From NCBI GenBank assembly GCA_031256795.1, contig JAIRPW010000032.1, positions 62,001-126,000 of the forward strand: a stretch of 64,000 bases of DNA, in the 5' to 3' direction. Source of the stretch: Zoogloeaceae bacterium (lineage in GTDB: Bacteria; Pseudomonadota; Gammaproteobacteria; Burkholderiales; Rhodocyclaceae). Under the pieces are notes generated by a model. It was not told where the DNA came from. It made no database searches and saw nothing but the letters and a program-made list of their open reading frames with translations. Of the stretch, positions 35,822 through 44,878 are shown in pieces. Every line of letters begins with the position of its first letter. Position 1 is the stretch's first letter. The position numbers and the translations under genes were made by a program.

Positions 35822-35840
35822 TGTTTGCCCGCGCGTTTTT

Positions 35841-35870
35841 GACGAGCGGAAGAAAAAAAGTGACAAACGG
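35841..35870 (-). promoter_or_regulatory. AlgR/LytTR-like tandem operator upstream of pilY1 copy B
   Basis: On the minus strand CCGTTTGTC (35870-35862) and CCGCTCGTC (35849-35841) form a direct repeat with 12 bases between. Each differs from the AlgR core CCGTTCGTC by one base. Over the 30-base module 24 positions are identical to the copy A site, while flanking sequences are dissimilar. Confidence 0.5.
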
Positions 35871-35902
35871 CAGACCGCGCAGGGGAAACATCCCCCGGAA
35901 GA

Positions 35903-36787
35903 TCACCGGCGCCAGTGAATCCGCGCGCCCTTCTGCCGGAGTTCCTGATCGTCTCTGTCGTCAGGATGCGGCTTCCAGGCATGGATGTAGAGAATTTCCG
36001 CTGTAACGGGCAGACGCCCGTCTGCCCGCCCGCCCGCCAGTGCGGCGCAGTAGGCGGCAAGTCTTGCCCCCGTGCCGCGCCCGGAAAGGGTCTTTTTTCT
36101 GTCCGCCCTCGCGCAACCCGCTCCCGCCGCCTTAATTTCCGCGTGGAGCGCGCCCAAACTCCGGTAGGTCACAACCATCCGCTCCCTATCCACCACCGGA
36201 TCGGAAAATCCCCCCGCCAGCAACAAGTCTCCCAAAGCATGAATCCCGTAAAAATACTGCGTCCGCGCCGTTTCCCGCCCATATTTGTCCGCAAGCAAGA
36301 AACCTTCACGTAGCTCGGCAAGCGTCTCCGTTCCCAGCGCGGAGGCCAGGAGCAAACCGCCGGGCGCGAGCACGCGCGCCGCTTCCGCAAAAAACCGCGC
36401 GGGATCGTCAAGCCAGGGCAGAAGCAGATTCGCCCACAGCAAATCTACCGAGGCGTCCGGAAAAGGCAAAATCTCCGCGCGCGCCGCCAGAAACAACGCG
36501 GGAGAGTCCGCGCGTAAAGACGATTGGCGCGCGGCCATCGTGAGCGCCTCCGGCGTCCAATCCAGGCCAAAGTACGCCGCGCCCGGATAACGCGCCGCCG
36601 CCTCTTCGGCAAAAAAACCCAGGCCGCACCCCGCGTCCAGTACGCGCCGGGGAGAAAGGCGGATATAGTCCAGCCGCTCGCGCATCCGCGCCGCGACCTC
36701 GCGGGAAAGAAAATCAGCCTCGGTAAGCGTCGGCAGCGCGCGCCGCACATTGCGCCGCAGAGCGCGGCCATCTACCCCGCCCGTCAT
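35903..36787 (-). CDS. bioC: Malonyl-ACP O-methyltransferase
   Basis: 294-residue SAM-dependent class I methyltransferase. The SAM site is VLDAGCGLGFFAEEAA and the later motif is VDLLWANLLLPWLDDP. The N-terminal FLSREVAARMRERLDYIRLSP and the bioB neighbour 43 bases upstream support BioC, which masks malonyl-ACP so that fatty acid synthesis can build the pimeloyl chain of biotin. The 175 bases downstream hold the pilY1 copy B promoter region. Confidence 0.85.
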   Translation of the reverse strand: MTGGVDGRALRRNVRRALPTLTEADFLSREVAARMRERLDYIRLSPRRVLDAGCGLGFFAEEAAARYPGAAYFGLDWTPEALTMAARQSSLRADSPALFLAARAEILPFPDASVDLLWANLLLPWLDDPARFFAEAARVLAPGGLLLASALGTETLAELREGFLLADKYGRETARTQYFYGIHALGDLLLAGGFSDPVVDRERMVVTYRSLGALHAEIKAAGAGCARADRKKTLSGRGTGARLAAYCAALAGGRADGRLPVTAEILYIHAWKPHPDDRDDQELRQKGARIHWRR

Positions 36788-36830
36788 GTTTCGCGCCGCT
36801 CTCTGAACGCCTGCCTTTTCCCGCGCCGCC

Positions 36831-37829
36831 TCAAACCGCTTTCAATCCTAAACGTGCAAAAAGCGCTTCGTCCCGGCTCACCTCGGCGTTGGGGGAGGTC
36901 AGCAGCGCCGCGCCGTAAAAAATGGAATTCGCGCCCGCCAAAAAACATAACGCCTGCAATTCATCGCTCATGGATTCTCGTCCGGCGGAAAGGCGCACAT
37001 GCGCCTCAGGCATCACAATCCGCGCGGCGGCAATCGTGCGGACAAACTCAAAGGGGTCCAGCGGCGGCGTATCCGCCAGCGGCGTCCCCGGCATGGGAAT
37101 CAAATGATTGATCGGCACGGATTCAGGCGGGGTCGGCAAATTGGCCAGCTCGGCCAAAAACGCGGCGCGATTTTCCCGGCTCTCCCCCATCCCGACAATC
37201 CCCCCGGAACAAATATGAATGCCCGCCTCGCCTACCCGCGCAAGCGTCTCCCGCCGATCCTCATGCGTGTGGCTGCGAATCACCTGCCCGTAAAACGCGC
37301 GATCAGTATCCAGGTTGTGATTGTAATAATCCAGTCCCGCCGCCTTGAGCTTTTCCGCCTGCCCCTCCCGCAACATGCCCAAGGTAACGCACGCCTCCAT
37401 TCCCAGCGCCTTGACGCCGCGCACCATTTCCAGCACCTGGTCAAGATCGCCGTCTTTTGGGGTTTTCCAGGCCGCGCCCATGCAAAACCGCGAGGAACCC
37501 TTTTCCTTCGCGGCTTTCGCGGCGGAAAGCACCTCCTCTACCGGCAAAAGCCGCTCGCGCTCCAGTCCCGCGCCATACCGCGCTGACTGCGAACAATAGC
37601 CGCAATCTTCAGAACAACCGCCTGTTTTGATGGAAAGCAAAGTGGAACGCTGTACTGCATTGGCATCAAAATGCTGGCGATGCACATTTTGCGCGCGCCA
37701 GACCAAGTCCATGAACGGCAGCTCATAAAGCGCCAGAATTTCCTCCGCGCGCCAAAGCGGGCGCGCGGAAGCGCGGTCAGAGGCCTGTTGCGCGACGGCG
37801 GAAACAGGAAGCGCGGATACGCAAGACAT
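36831..37829 (-). CDS. bioB: Biotin synthase
   Basis: 332-residue radical-SAM enzyme that inserts sulfur into dethiobiotin. The radical-SAM cluster ligands are Cys72, Cys76 and Cys79 in [37 protein letters not shown] and the C-terminal [12 protein letters not shown] are typical. It precedes bioC on the minus strand. The ribosome site is weak. No bioA, bioF or bioD is present here. Confidence 0.95.
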   Translation of the reverse strand: MSCVSALPVSAVAQQASDRASARPLWRAEEILALYELPFMDLVWRAQNVHRQHFDANAVQRSTLLSIKTGGCSEDCGYCSQSARYGAGLERERLLPVEEVLSAAKAAKEKGSSRFCMGAAWKTPKDGDLDQVLEMVRGVKALGMEACVTLGMLREGQAEKLKAAGLDYYNHNLDTDRAFYGQVIRSHTHEDRRETLARVGEAGIHICSGGIVGMGESRENRAAFLAELANLPTPPESVPINHLIPMPGTPLADTPPLDPFEFVRTIAAARIVMPEAHVRLSAGRESMSDELQALCFLAGANSIFYGAALLTSPNAEVSRDEALFARLGLKAV

Positions 37830-37861
37830 AGAAGAAAACCCTGTAAAAGGAGAGAATCTTC

Positions 37862-37924
37862 ATGAAAACCATTGCCAAAGTCAATGTGTCGCCGGATTAT
37901 CTTGCCGTTCGCTTTCCCGCGTGA
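37862..37924 (+). CDS. Possible 20-residue ORF with a strong ribosome site
   Basis: AAAAGGAG (37845-37852) lies nine bases before an ATG at 37862. The frame MKTIAKVNVSPDYLAVRFPA ends at TGA 37922-37924, 19 bases before the comF ATG. comF itself has no clear ribosome site, so this could be a leader peptide that feeds comF, or an independent small protein. The family is unknown. Confidence 0.4.
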   Translation: MKTIAKVNVSPDYLAVRFPA

Positions 37925-37943
37925 AATCCGGCACAATCCTTTC

Positions 37944-38696
37944 ATGCTTTCAGCATACCCCTGGGACTCCCCCGCAGACGCTTCGTTCGCCGACGTTCTC
38001 CGCTGCGGCGCGCGGACTCTCCTTGACGCGATCCTGCCGCCGCGCTGCTTTTTGTGCGGCAAAGCGCGCGAAATAAACGATGGCGCGCTCTGTGCGGCGT
38101 GCGCGGCGGATCTCACGCCGCTTCCCGCCGCGCGCTGCCCCCGCTGTTTGATTGCCACTACGCATGGCGAATCCTGCGGCGCGTGCCAGCAGCATCCGCC
38201 GTATTTTGATCGCGCCTACGCGCTTTTTGCCTATGATTTTCCGGTAAGTCCCTTAATTCAGGCTTTCAAATACCGCGCGGTTTTCGCGCCAGCGCAAAGC
38301 TGGGGAACACGCCTCGCGGCGCTGACCAACGACGCGGCGACGGACTGCGTCCTCCCCATTCCGCTGCACGCGGAACGCTTGAAAGCGCGCGGCTACAACC
38401 AATCCCTGGAACTCGCGCGGCACATTGCGCGGGCGCGCGGTCTGCCGCTTCTGCCCGACACGCTGCACAAAATCCGCGCGACGACGCCGCAAGCCGGTCT
38501 CTCGCTGAAAGCGCGGCAAAAAAACCTGCGCCGCGCCTTTGAATGCCGCCGCGATCTTTCCGGGAAAAACATCCTTTTGGTTGACGACGTGCTTACTACC
38601 GGAACAACCGCCAATGAAGCCGCGCGCGCCCTGAAAGCGCGGGGAGCGCGCGCGGTCTGGATCGCCGTCGTCGCGCGCACCCTGCGCGAGGCATAA
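37944..38696 (+). CDS. comF: ComF-family phosphoribosyltransferase-like protein
   Basis: 250 residues. An N-terminal zinc-ribbon (CFLCGK, LCAACAADL, CPRC, CGACQQ) is followed by a PRTase domain with the PRPP loop ILLVDDVLTTGTTANEAARAL. ARGYNQSLELARHIA is the family hallmark. ComF proteins are needed for late DNA uptake in competence; in bacteria with type IV pili this fits, but the chemistry is not established. The start is the ATG at 37944; the frame is open to 37872. Confidence 0.9.
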   Translation: MLSAYPWDSPADASFADVLRCGARTLLDAILPPRCFLCGKAREINDGALCAACAADLTPLPAARCPRCLIATTHGESCGACQQHPPYFDRAYALFAYDFPVSPLIQAFKYRAVFAPAQSWGTRLAALTNDAATDCVLPIPLHAERLKARGYNQSLELARHIARARGLPLLPDTLHKIRATTPQAGLSLKARQKNLRRAFECRRDLSGKNILLVDDVLTTGTTANEAARALKARGARAVWIAVVARTLREA

Positions 38697-38705
38697 CGAC
38701 GCGGA

Positions 38706-38729
38706 CGCGCAATTGCGCGCGGCTTTTTT
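38706..38729 (+). terminator. Probable terminator after comF
   Basis: The palindrome CGCGCAATTGCGCG (38706-38719) is followed by a T-run at 38724-38729, ten bases after the comF stop. The argS promoter probably follows, with a TACAAT element near 38741. Confidence 0.55.
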
Positions 38730-38804
38730 GAAGAGATTGATTACAATCACGTCTTCCGTTCCGCTTTTTCCCGCTGTTTTATTTACATACGATTTGAATA
38801 CGTC

Positions 38805-40619
38805 ATGTCCGAACCCCTTTTTTATGACCCGCGCGAAACCTTGAGCGCGCTTCTGCGGCAAGCGCTCGCCAGTGTCGCGCCCGAAGCCGCAGACGCCCCC
38901 GTTGTGCTGGAACGCCCGCGCGAGGCGGCGCACGGGGATTTTTCTTCTAACCTTGCCATGCGGCTCGCCAAGCGCCTGAAACAAAATCCCCGCCTTCTAG
39001 CGGAACGGCTTTGTTCCGAAATTCCTGTAAGCGTTCTGGTCAAACGCGCGGAAGTCGCCGGATCGGGCTTTATTAACTTTATTCTGGACGATTCAGCCAA
39101 ACACGACGCGGTTCGCGCGGCAATTGCCGAAGGCGCGCGTTTCGGGCGCGGAAACGACGGCGCGGGACAAAAAATCTTGCTGGAATTCGTCTCCGCCAAT
39201 CCGACGGGGCCGCTGCATGTCGGTCACGGACGCGGCGCGGCCTATGGCGCGTCCCTTGCCAATCTGCTCGCTTTTCGCGGCTGGGACGTCACCCGCGAGT
39301 ATTACGTCAACGACGCCGGACGGCAGATGGATATTCTCGCGCTCTCCACCTGGCTGCGCTATCAGGAAAGAGCGGGCGAGACCCTGGAATTCCCGCCCAA
39401 CGCCTATCAAGGCGACTACGTGCGCGAAATGGCAGAGCAACTTTTTCAGACGCACGGCGCGCGCTACCGCCGTCCGGCAAGCGAAGCGCTCGCCGGCACG
39501 CCCGGTCTTCCCGATTCGCGGCGTGACGACGACGAAGCCAAAGCGCAAAAAGAAGCGCATCTGGACGCCCTGATCGCCAACGGCAAGCGGCTTCTGGGAA
39601 AAGACTGGCTGACAATTCACCAATACGCGCTCACCACGCAGCTGGCGGACGGGCGCGAGGATTTGGAGGATTTTGGCGCGCGTTTCGAGGTCTGGTTTTC
39701 CGAGAAAGCCCTTTTCGATACCGGGCTTGTCGCGCGCGCCGTGGAACAGCTCCGTCTGGCAGGGCATCTTTATGAGCAGGACGGCGCTACGTGGTTCCGC
39801 TCTACCGCTTTCGGCGACGAAAAAGACCGCGTCGTCCAGCGTGAAAACGGGCTTTTCACCTATTTTGCCTCGGATATCGCCTACCATTTCAATAAATTCG
39901 AGCGCGGCTTTACGCGCATGATCAATATCTGGGGCGCGGATCATCACGGCTATATCGCGCGTGTAAAAGGCGCGCTCACCGCGCTGGGGCTTCCGGCGGA
40001 ACAGCTGGAAATCGCACTGGTGCAATTCGCGGTTCTCTATCGCAACGGACAAAAGGCTTCCATGTCCACCCGCTCTGGAGACTACGTAACCCTGCGCGAC
40101 CTGCGCCGCGAAGTGGGCAACGACGCCTGCCGCTTCTTCTACGTAATCCGCAAGGCCGATCAGCATCTGGATTTTGACCTTGACCTTGCCAAAAGCCAAA
40201 GCAACGACAACCCCGTTTATTACATTCAATACGCCCGCGCGCGAATCGCCTCGGTGCTGCGGGAATGGCGGGCAAGCGCCTCGCTTGAAACCGCGGAGGA
40301 AACCGCTTGGCTTTTGGAGGCGGACTTCTCCCGCCTTTCTGCGCAGGCGCTTGCGCTTGCCGCCAAAATTTCCCGTTTCCCGGAAACGGCGGACAACGCG
40401 GCGCGGGAACGCGCGCCGCATCACGTCGCCTTTTATCTCAAGGAGCTGGCCGCAGAATTTCACGCCTGGTACAACGCGGAACGGATACTGACAGAAAACG
40501 CGGCAGATCAGCAGGCGCGGCTGGCGCTTGCCGCCGCCGCCGAGCAGGTCATTCGGAACGGCATGGGTATACTGGGCGTATCCTGCCCGGAACGCCTTTC
40601 CCGCATCAACGAACCATGA
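38805..40619 (+). CDS. argS: Arginine-tRNA ligase
   Basis: 604 residues, class I aminoacyl-tRNA synthetase. The ArgRS N-terminal domain comes first. The HIGH motif is in NPTGPLHVGHGRGAAYG at about residue 130, and NDAGRQMDILA follows. The second signature is SMSTRSGDYVTL, a KMSKS variant common in ArgRS. The C-terminal anticodon-binding helices (DALR type) close the protein. A SPOR-domain gene starts 13 bases later, the pairing usual in betaproteobacteria. Confidence 0.96.
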   Translation: MSEPLFYDPRETLSALLRQALASVAPEAADAPVVLERPREAAHGDFSSNLAMRLAKRLKQNPRLLAERLCSEIPVSVLVKRAEVAGSGFINFILDDSAKHDAVRAAIAEGARFGRGNDGAGQKILLEFVSANPTGPLHVGHGRGAAYGASLANLLAFRGWDVTREYYVNDAGRQMDILALSTWLRYQERAGETLEFPPNAYQGDYVREMAEQLFQTHGARYRRPASEALAGTPGLPDSRRDDDEAKAQKEAHLDALIANGKRLLGKDWLTIHQYALTTQLADGREDLEDFGARFEVWFSEKALFDTGLVARAVEQLRLAGHLYEQDGATWFRSTAFGDEKDRVVQRENGLFTYFASDIAYHFNKFERGFTRMINIWGADHHGYIARVKGALTALGLPAEQLEIALVQFAVLYRNGQKASMSTRSGDYVTLRDLRREVGNDACRFFYVIRKADQHLDFDLDLAKSQSNDNPVYYIQYARARIASVLREWRASASLETAEETAWLLEADFSRLSAQALALAAKISRFPETADNAARERAPHHVAFYLKELAAEFHAWYNAERILTENAADQQARLALAAAAEQVIRNGMGILGVSCPERLSRINEP

Positions 40620-40632
40620 ACAGGAATCCCGC

Positions 40633-41208
40633 ATGAACATTTTTAAACGCAGCAACCGCGGCAACAGTCGTCAGCAAGGCGGAACGCTTCTGGGATTTTT
40701 CCTCGGCCTTGTGCTGGGCGTATTGCTTGCGACCGCGGTGGTTTGGTATTTGAGTAAATTGCCCGCGCCTTTCATTCCCCCTGCTGAGGAAGAAAGCCTC
40801 TCGGCCTCCGTCCGCGCGCCGCTCGCCCTGCCGGGCAAGCCGGGCGACGCGCTCCCGGCGGCGAAACCAGAAACTGCCGCGCCGCCCGCCGCCCCGCTCC
40901 CCGCTCCCGCAAACGCCGTTCCCGCGCCCCGCCTCCCCGCTCCCATCCCGCAGAACAGCGCGGAGCGCGGCGGCGGACATTATCTACAGGCGGGATCTTT
41001 CAGCAAACCGCATGAAGCGGACAACCTGAAAGCCAAACTCGCTATGCGCGGCGTAGAAGCGCAAGTGCGGCAAGTTATGCTGCAAGATAAGACTTTTTAC
41101 CGCCTGATTTTGGGACCCTATCAAAAAATCGCGGACGCGAACGCGGCGCGCGCGGAACTCGCGCGCGTCGGCGTAGAAACTTTACTGATTAAGGAGGAAG
41201 GACAATGA
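40633..41208 (+). CDS. SPOR-domain cell-division-type membrane protein
   Basis: 191 residues: short cytoplasmic N-terminus, one membrane helix (GTLLGFFLGLVLGVLLATAVVWYL, about 22-45), a long Ala/Pro-rich periplasmic linker and a C-terminal SPOR domain (YLQAGSFSKPHEADNLKAKLAMRG, RLILGPYQKIADANAARAEL). SPOR domains bind denuded septal peptidoglycan, so a septal role like FtsN or DedD is likely. The start at 40633 follows CAGGAA. The stop overlaps the dsbA ATG. Confidence 0.88.
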   Translation: MNIFKRSNRGNSRQQGGTLLGFFLGLVLGVLLATAVVWYLSKLPAPFIPPAEEESLSASVRAPLALPGKPGDALPAAKPETAAPPAAPLPAPANAVPAPRLPAPIPQNSAERGGGHYLQAGSFSKPHEADNLKAKLAMRGVEAQVRQVMLQDKTFYRLILGPYQKIADANAARAELARVGVETLLIKEEGQ

Positions 41209-41930
41209 TCCGTCAAAGTAGCGCAGCACCGAAAAAACCGCAAGAAACGCATTTTTCCGCGCGTCGTGACTTTCTGCGCGGCGCGGCTTGTCTCGCGCCC
41301 GCGCTTCTCGCGCCCTGGGCTTTCCCGCTCGCGGCACATGCCGAAGCGCAAAGAAATATTCTGCCGCCGCAGGTCACGCGCCTTTCCGCGCCGCTGGCAA
41401 AAAATGCCCCGGATAAAATTGAGGTGATTGAGTTTTTCTCCTACGCCTGCGGACATTGCAACGACTTCCACCCCTTGCTGGGCGCCTGGATTGCCAAACA
41501 AAACCAGGACGTCGCTTTTCGCCGAATTCCCGTGGCCTGGAGCCGCGCCTGGGAGAATCTCGCGCGGCTTTATTACACACTGGAAACACTGGGAGACCTG
41601 AAGCGTCTGGACGACGCGGTATTTGCCGCCCTGCACAAGGAACGGCGTAACCTGATGAGTGAGCGCGCCCTGGTGAAATGGTATGCGGAACAAGGGGGAA
41701 ACAGCGATAAGTTTACCGCCGCTTTCAACTCTTTCGGCGTACAGAGCAAAACCAAACAAGGCGAGCAGACGCGTGAGGACGCCCAGGTCGAAGCCGTCCC
41801 CGCGCTTTTGGTTGAGGGAGAATTTCTGGTGGAAGGCGCGGACAGAACGACGCAAAAAGGCTCTTTCCCGCAGATGCTGGCCTCGGCAAGCCAGCTTGTC
41901 GCGGAAGCTAGGAAAGCCAAAAAAGCCTGA
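41205..41930 (+). CDS. dsbA: DsbA-type thiol:disulfide oxidoreductase
   Basis: 241-residue exported oxidase with the active site Cys82/Cys85 in SYACGHCNDF and the cis-proline in AVPALLVEGEF. The N-terminus has a twin-arginine-like signal (SARRDFLRG) before a hydrophobic stretch and an AHA-E cleavage-like site near residue 47. DsbA introduces disulfides into exported proteins such as pilins and PilY1. It is coupled to the SPOR gene by an ATGA overlap. Confidence 0.9.
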   Translation: MIRQSSAAPKKPQETHFSARRDFLRGAACLAPALLAPWAFPLAAHAEAQRNILPPQVTRLSAPLAKNAPDKIEVIEFFSYACGHCNDFHPLLGAWIAKQNQDVAFRRIPVAWSRAWENLARLYYTLETLGDLKRLDDAVFAALHKERRNLMSERALVKWYAEQGGNSDKFTAAFNSFGVQSKTKQGEQTREDAQVEAVPALLVEGEFLVEGADRTTQKGSFPQMLASASQLVAEARKAKKA

Positions 41931-41950
41931 TCCGCGCCCGTTTTCTGTCC

Positions 41951-43084
41951 ATGCCCCTGCTGGCGTTCATCCTCTATAAGTATTTCCCTTTTGGCGGACT
42001 GCAGCGGGATTTTTTGCGGATCGCGCAGGAATGTCAGCGGCATGGCGCGTCCATTCGCGTTTATACGCTTTCCTGGCAGGGCGATCTGCCGCCGGGATTT
42101 GACGTGCGTCTGCCGGAAAGCCGCGCCGTCCGCGCCTTATCCAATCATCGGCGCTACGCGCGCTTTCACGCCTGGGTCAAGGAAGAACTGCGGCGGGACC
42201 CCGTTACGCGCGTAGTTGGCTTCAACAAAATGCCCGGCCTGGACGTGTATTACGCCGCTGACAGCTGTTTTGAAGAAAAGGCACGAAGCCTGCGCTCGCC
42301 GCTGTATCGGCTTCTGCCGCGTTACCGGCATTTTTCCGCCTGTGAGCGCGCGGTTTTCGCTCCGGACGCGCCCACGAAAATTCTGCTGCTCTCCAAAGCG
42401 CAGCAGCCGATTTTTACGCGCTACTACGCCACGCCGAATCACCGCTTTCACCTTCTTCCCCCCGGCGTCGCACGGGATCGCCGTCATCCCGGAGAGGCCG
42501 AGGCCGTCCGCGTTCGCGCCGCGCTGCGGCAGGAAATGCGCGTTGCGGACGAAGATTTCCTGCTTCTGCACGTTGGTTCCGGATTTCGCACCAAAGGACT
42601 GGATCGCAGCCTCGCCGCGCTCGCCGTCCTGCCCGCCCCCCTGCGCCGCCGCGCGCATCTCATCGCCATTGGACAAGACAATCCGGCCCCCTTTCTAAAA
42701 CAAGCCAAACATCTCGGCGTCGCGGCGCAAACTCATATTTTGAAAGGGCGCGACGATATTCCGCGCTTCCTGCTGGGCGCGGACGTCCTTCTGCACCCCG
42801 CTTATGCCGAAAACACCGGGACGGTGCTTTTGGAAGCGCTGGTCGCCGGTCTTCCCGTGCTGGTGACAGACGTATGCGGCTACGCGCCCTACATCGCAAA
42901 CGCTCAGGCGGGCGTCGTGCTCGCAAGCCCATTTACGCAGACGGCGCTGAACGCGGCACTGACCGCGACGCTCGCGGACGCGCCCCTGCGGGCGCGGTAC
43001 GCGCAAAACGCGCTCGCCTACGCGCAAAACGCCGATCTGTATTCCATGCCGGAACAAGCGGCAGAGTGGATTTTAAAGGCTTAG
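41951..43084 (+). CDS. waaG: LPS core glycosyltransferase, WaaG-like
   Basis: 377-residue GT-B enzyme of family GT4. The N-terminus YKYFPFGGLQRDFLRIA is characteristic of WaaG (UDP-glucose:heptosyl-LPS alpha-1,3-glucosyltransferase). The nucleotide-sugar region contains LHVGSGFRTKGLDRSL and the C-terminal E-x7-E-like stretch HPAYAENTGTVLLEALVAGLPV. It acts on the inner face of the cytoplasmic membrane. The waaP-like gene follows after three bases, which supports an LPS-core role; the donor sugar is not shown. Confidence 0.85.
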   Translation: MPLLAFILYKYFPFGGLQRDFLRIAQECQRHGASIRVYTLSWQGDLPPGFDVRLPESRAVRALSNHRRYARFHAWVKEELRRDPVTRVVGFNKMPGLDVYYAADSCFEEKARSLRSPLYRLLPRYRHFSACERAVFAPDAPTKILLLSKAQQPIFTRYYATPNHRFHLLPPGVARDRRHPGEAEAVRVRAALRQEMRVADEDFLLLHVGSGFRTKGLDRSLAALAVLPAPLRRRAHLIAIGQDNPAPFLKQAKHLGVAAQTHILKGRDDIPRFLLGADVLLHPAYAENTGTVLLEALVAGLPVLVTDVCGYAPYIANAQAGVVLASPFTQTALNAALTATLADAPLRARYAQNALAYAQNADLYSMPEQAAEWILKA

Positions 43085-43087
43085 CCT

Positions 43088-43930
43088 ATGTGTTTTCGTC
43101 TGTTTTCCCCGCAGGAATCGCTGACGCTGGAAGAGCCGTTTCGCTCCCTTTGGGCGGGACGCGATGTTTTTGCCGAGGTTTCGCGCCTTACGGGAAAAAC
43201 CTACCGAACGATGCCGGGACGGCGCACCCTGCGCTTTGAAATGGAAGGCAAAGGCTATTTTCTGAAATGCCATGACGGCGTAGGCTGGCGCGAAATTTTT
43301 AAGAATCTTCTGTCCGGAAAACTTCCCGTGCTGGGCGCGGAAACAGAATGGCAGGCGTTGCGCGCGCTCGCTTCCGCCGGATTGTCCGCCGCGCGCGTAG
43401 CGGGATTTGGCGCGCGCGGCCGGAATCCCGCCAGACGGCAGTCCTTCCTGATCACAGAGGAAATCGCGCCCGCCATTGACCTTGAAACTTTGACGCTTTC
43501 CTGGAAAGCCGCGCCTCCTGCCGCGCGACAGAAACGCGCGCTTATTTTCGCTGTCGCGCGCTATCTTCGCGCCATGCACCGCGCGGGAATCAATCATCGG
43601 GATTGTTACCTCTGCCATTTTCTGTGGAAAACCGCAGACTCCGCCTTGCCGCCTGAAAAGACTCCCGGTCTCGCCCTCATTGATTTACATCGCGCGCAAA
43701 TTCGCGCCGCGACTCCGTGCCGCTGGCGCGATAAAGATTTGGCCGCTCTTTATTTTTCCGCGCGGGAAACTGGCTGCACACGGCAAGACCATCTGCGTTT
43801 TTTGCAAACCTATTTTGCGCCGCGCCCCCTGAGGGAAATTCTGCGCGACGAGACAAAAACGCTTCGCGCCCTGGAACAAAAAAACGCGCGGCTCATGGCG
43901 CGCTACCAGAAATACGGAGAGCGGCTCTAG
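43088..43930 (+). CDS. waaP: LPS heptose kinase, WaaP/RfaP-like
   Basis: 280-residue protein-kinase-like fold enzyme that phosphorylates heptose I of the LPS inner core. The Lys-containing strand GKGYFLKCHDG, the Glu in ETEWQALRAL and the catalytic Asp172 in NHRDCYLCHFLW (HRD-like) match RfaP. LALIDLHRAQIR is the metal-binding equivalent. It follows waaG closely and is probably co-transcribed. Core phosphorylation helps outer-membrane integrity. Confidence 0.87.
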   Translation: MCFRLFSPQESLTLEEPFRSLWAGRDVFAEVSRLTGKTYRTMPGRRTLRFEMEGKGYFLKCHDGVGWREIFKNLLSGKLPVLGAETEWQALRALASAGLSAARVAGFGARGRNPARRQSFLITEEIAPAIDLETLTLSWKAAPPAARQKRALIFAVARYLRAMHRAGINHRDCYLCHFLWKTADSALPPEKTPGLALIDLHRAQIRAATPCRWRDKDLAALYFSARETGCTRQDHLRFLQTYFAPRPLREILRDETKTLRALEQKNARLMARYQKYGERL

Positions 43931-43945
43931 CCCGCGCGCGCCAAT

Positions 43946-44875
43946 ATGAAACGCAAGAAAAAGCGTATGACGTTTTTCGTTCCGGCGCTTTCCGCTTTCG
44001 CGGCCATCGCGTTTTTTTCCGCCGCGTCCGCCGCGCCGCCAGACTCAAAAGAAGACTGGTGCGCGCAATTGGGAAAACGGCTGGCAAGCGTGCGGGAGAA
44101 AACCTGCCGTACCTACGCTTTTTCCCCTGCCGCGCGCCGCTCTGTCAAAGGGCGTCCGCTCATGATGTTTGAAACCGCGCCCGCCAAACCGCAAACGCAG
44201 CTTTCCGCCACAGAAACCCCCTCTGCCGCGCCGCGCGTACTCCTTATCGGCGGCATTCACGGCGACGAACTGACGTCCATATCTATTGTCTTTCGCTGGA
44301 TGGAATGGCTTTCCGAGCCTCCCGCGCGCGCGCTGCACTGGCGCATCGCGCCGCTCGCCAATCCCGACGGACTTTTTGCGCGACCGGCGCGGCGCGTCAA
44401 TGGAAACGGCGTGGATCTGAATCGTAATTTCCCCACCCCGGACTGGCGAAGCGACGCGCTCGCTTACTGGAAAAACCGCACCGGCAACGACCCGCGCCGC
44501 TACCCTGGCCGCGCCCCCATGTCAGAACCGGAAACCCTATGGCTTACGGAAGAAATTCAGAGCTTCCGCCCCGATGTGATTATCTCCGTCCACGCGCCTT
44601 ACGGTGTGCTGGACTACGACGGGCCGCGCCACAAACCACGCCAGTTTGGGCGTCTGCATCTCAACCAATTGGGCGTTTATCCGGGATCGCTGGGAAATTT
44701 CGGCGGTATCTATCAAGAGATCCCGGTCGTTACCATCGAATTGCCGAACGCGGTCACAATGCCCAAACTTGAGGAACAACGACACATCTGGAACGACATG
44801 ATGAACTGGATTGCCCGGCGCATTGCGCCAAAGCCCGAACAAGAACAGGAAGCGCCCAGGCAAAAAACACCCTGA
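43946..44875 (+). CDS. Exported M14-family zinc carboxypeptidase
   Basis: 309 residues with a signal peptide (basic MKRKKKRMTFF, hydrophobic core to about residue 28, SAASAA cleavage region). The zinc ligands are His and Glu in GGIHGDELTS and a later His in ISVHAPYGVLD. NPDG and GVDLNRNFPT bind substrate, and TIELPNA holds the catalytic Glu. It resembles the MpaA murein peptide amidase group of M14, so cleavage of a peptidoglycan peptide is a reasonable inference. The downstream neighbour converges with three bases between. Confidence 0.82.
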   Translation: MKRKKKRMTFFVPALSAFAAIAFFSAASAAPPDSKEDWCAQLGKRLASVREKTCRTYAFSPAARRSVKGRPLMMFETAPAKPQTQLSATETPSAAPRVLLIGGIHGDELTSISIVFRWMEWLSEPPARALHWRIAPLANPDGLFARPARRVNGNGVDLNRNFPTPDWRSDALAYWKNRTGNDPRRYPGRAPMSEPETLWLTEEIQSFRPDVIISVHAPYGVLDYDGPRHKPRQFGRLHLNQLGVYPGSLGNFGGIYQEIPVVTIELPNAVTMPKLEEQRHIWNDMMNWIARRIAPKPEQEQEAPRQKTP

Positions 44876-44878
44876 AAA

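Noticed and set aside
39093..40664. 523-codon minus-strand frame opposite argS
   Set aside because: argS is complete with class I motifs on the other strand; this frame shows no family features.
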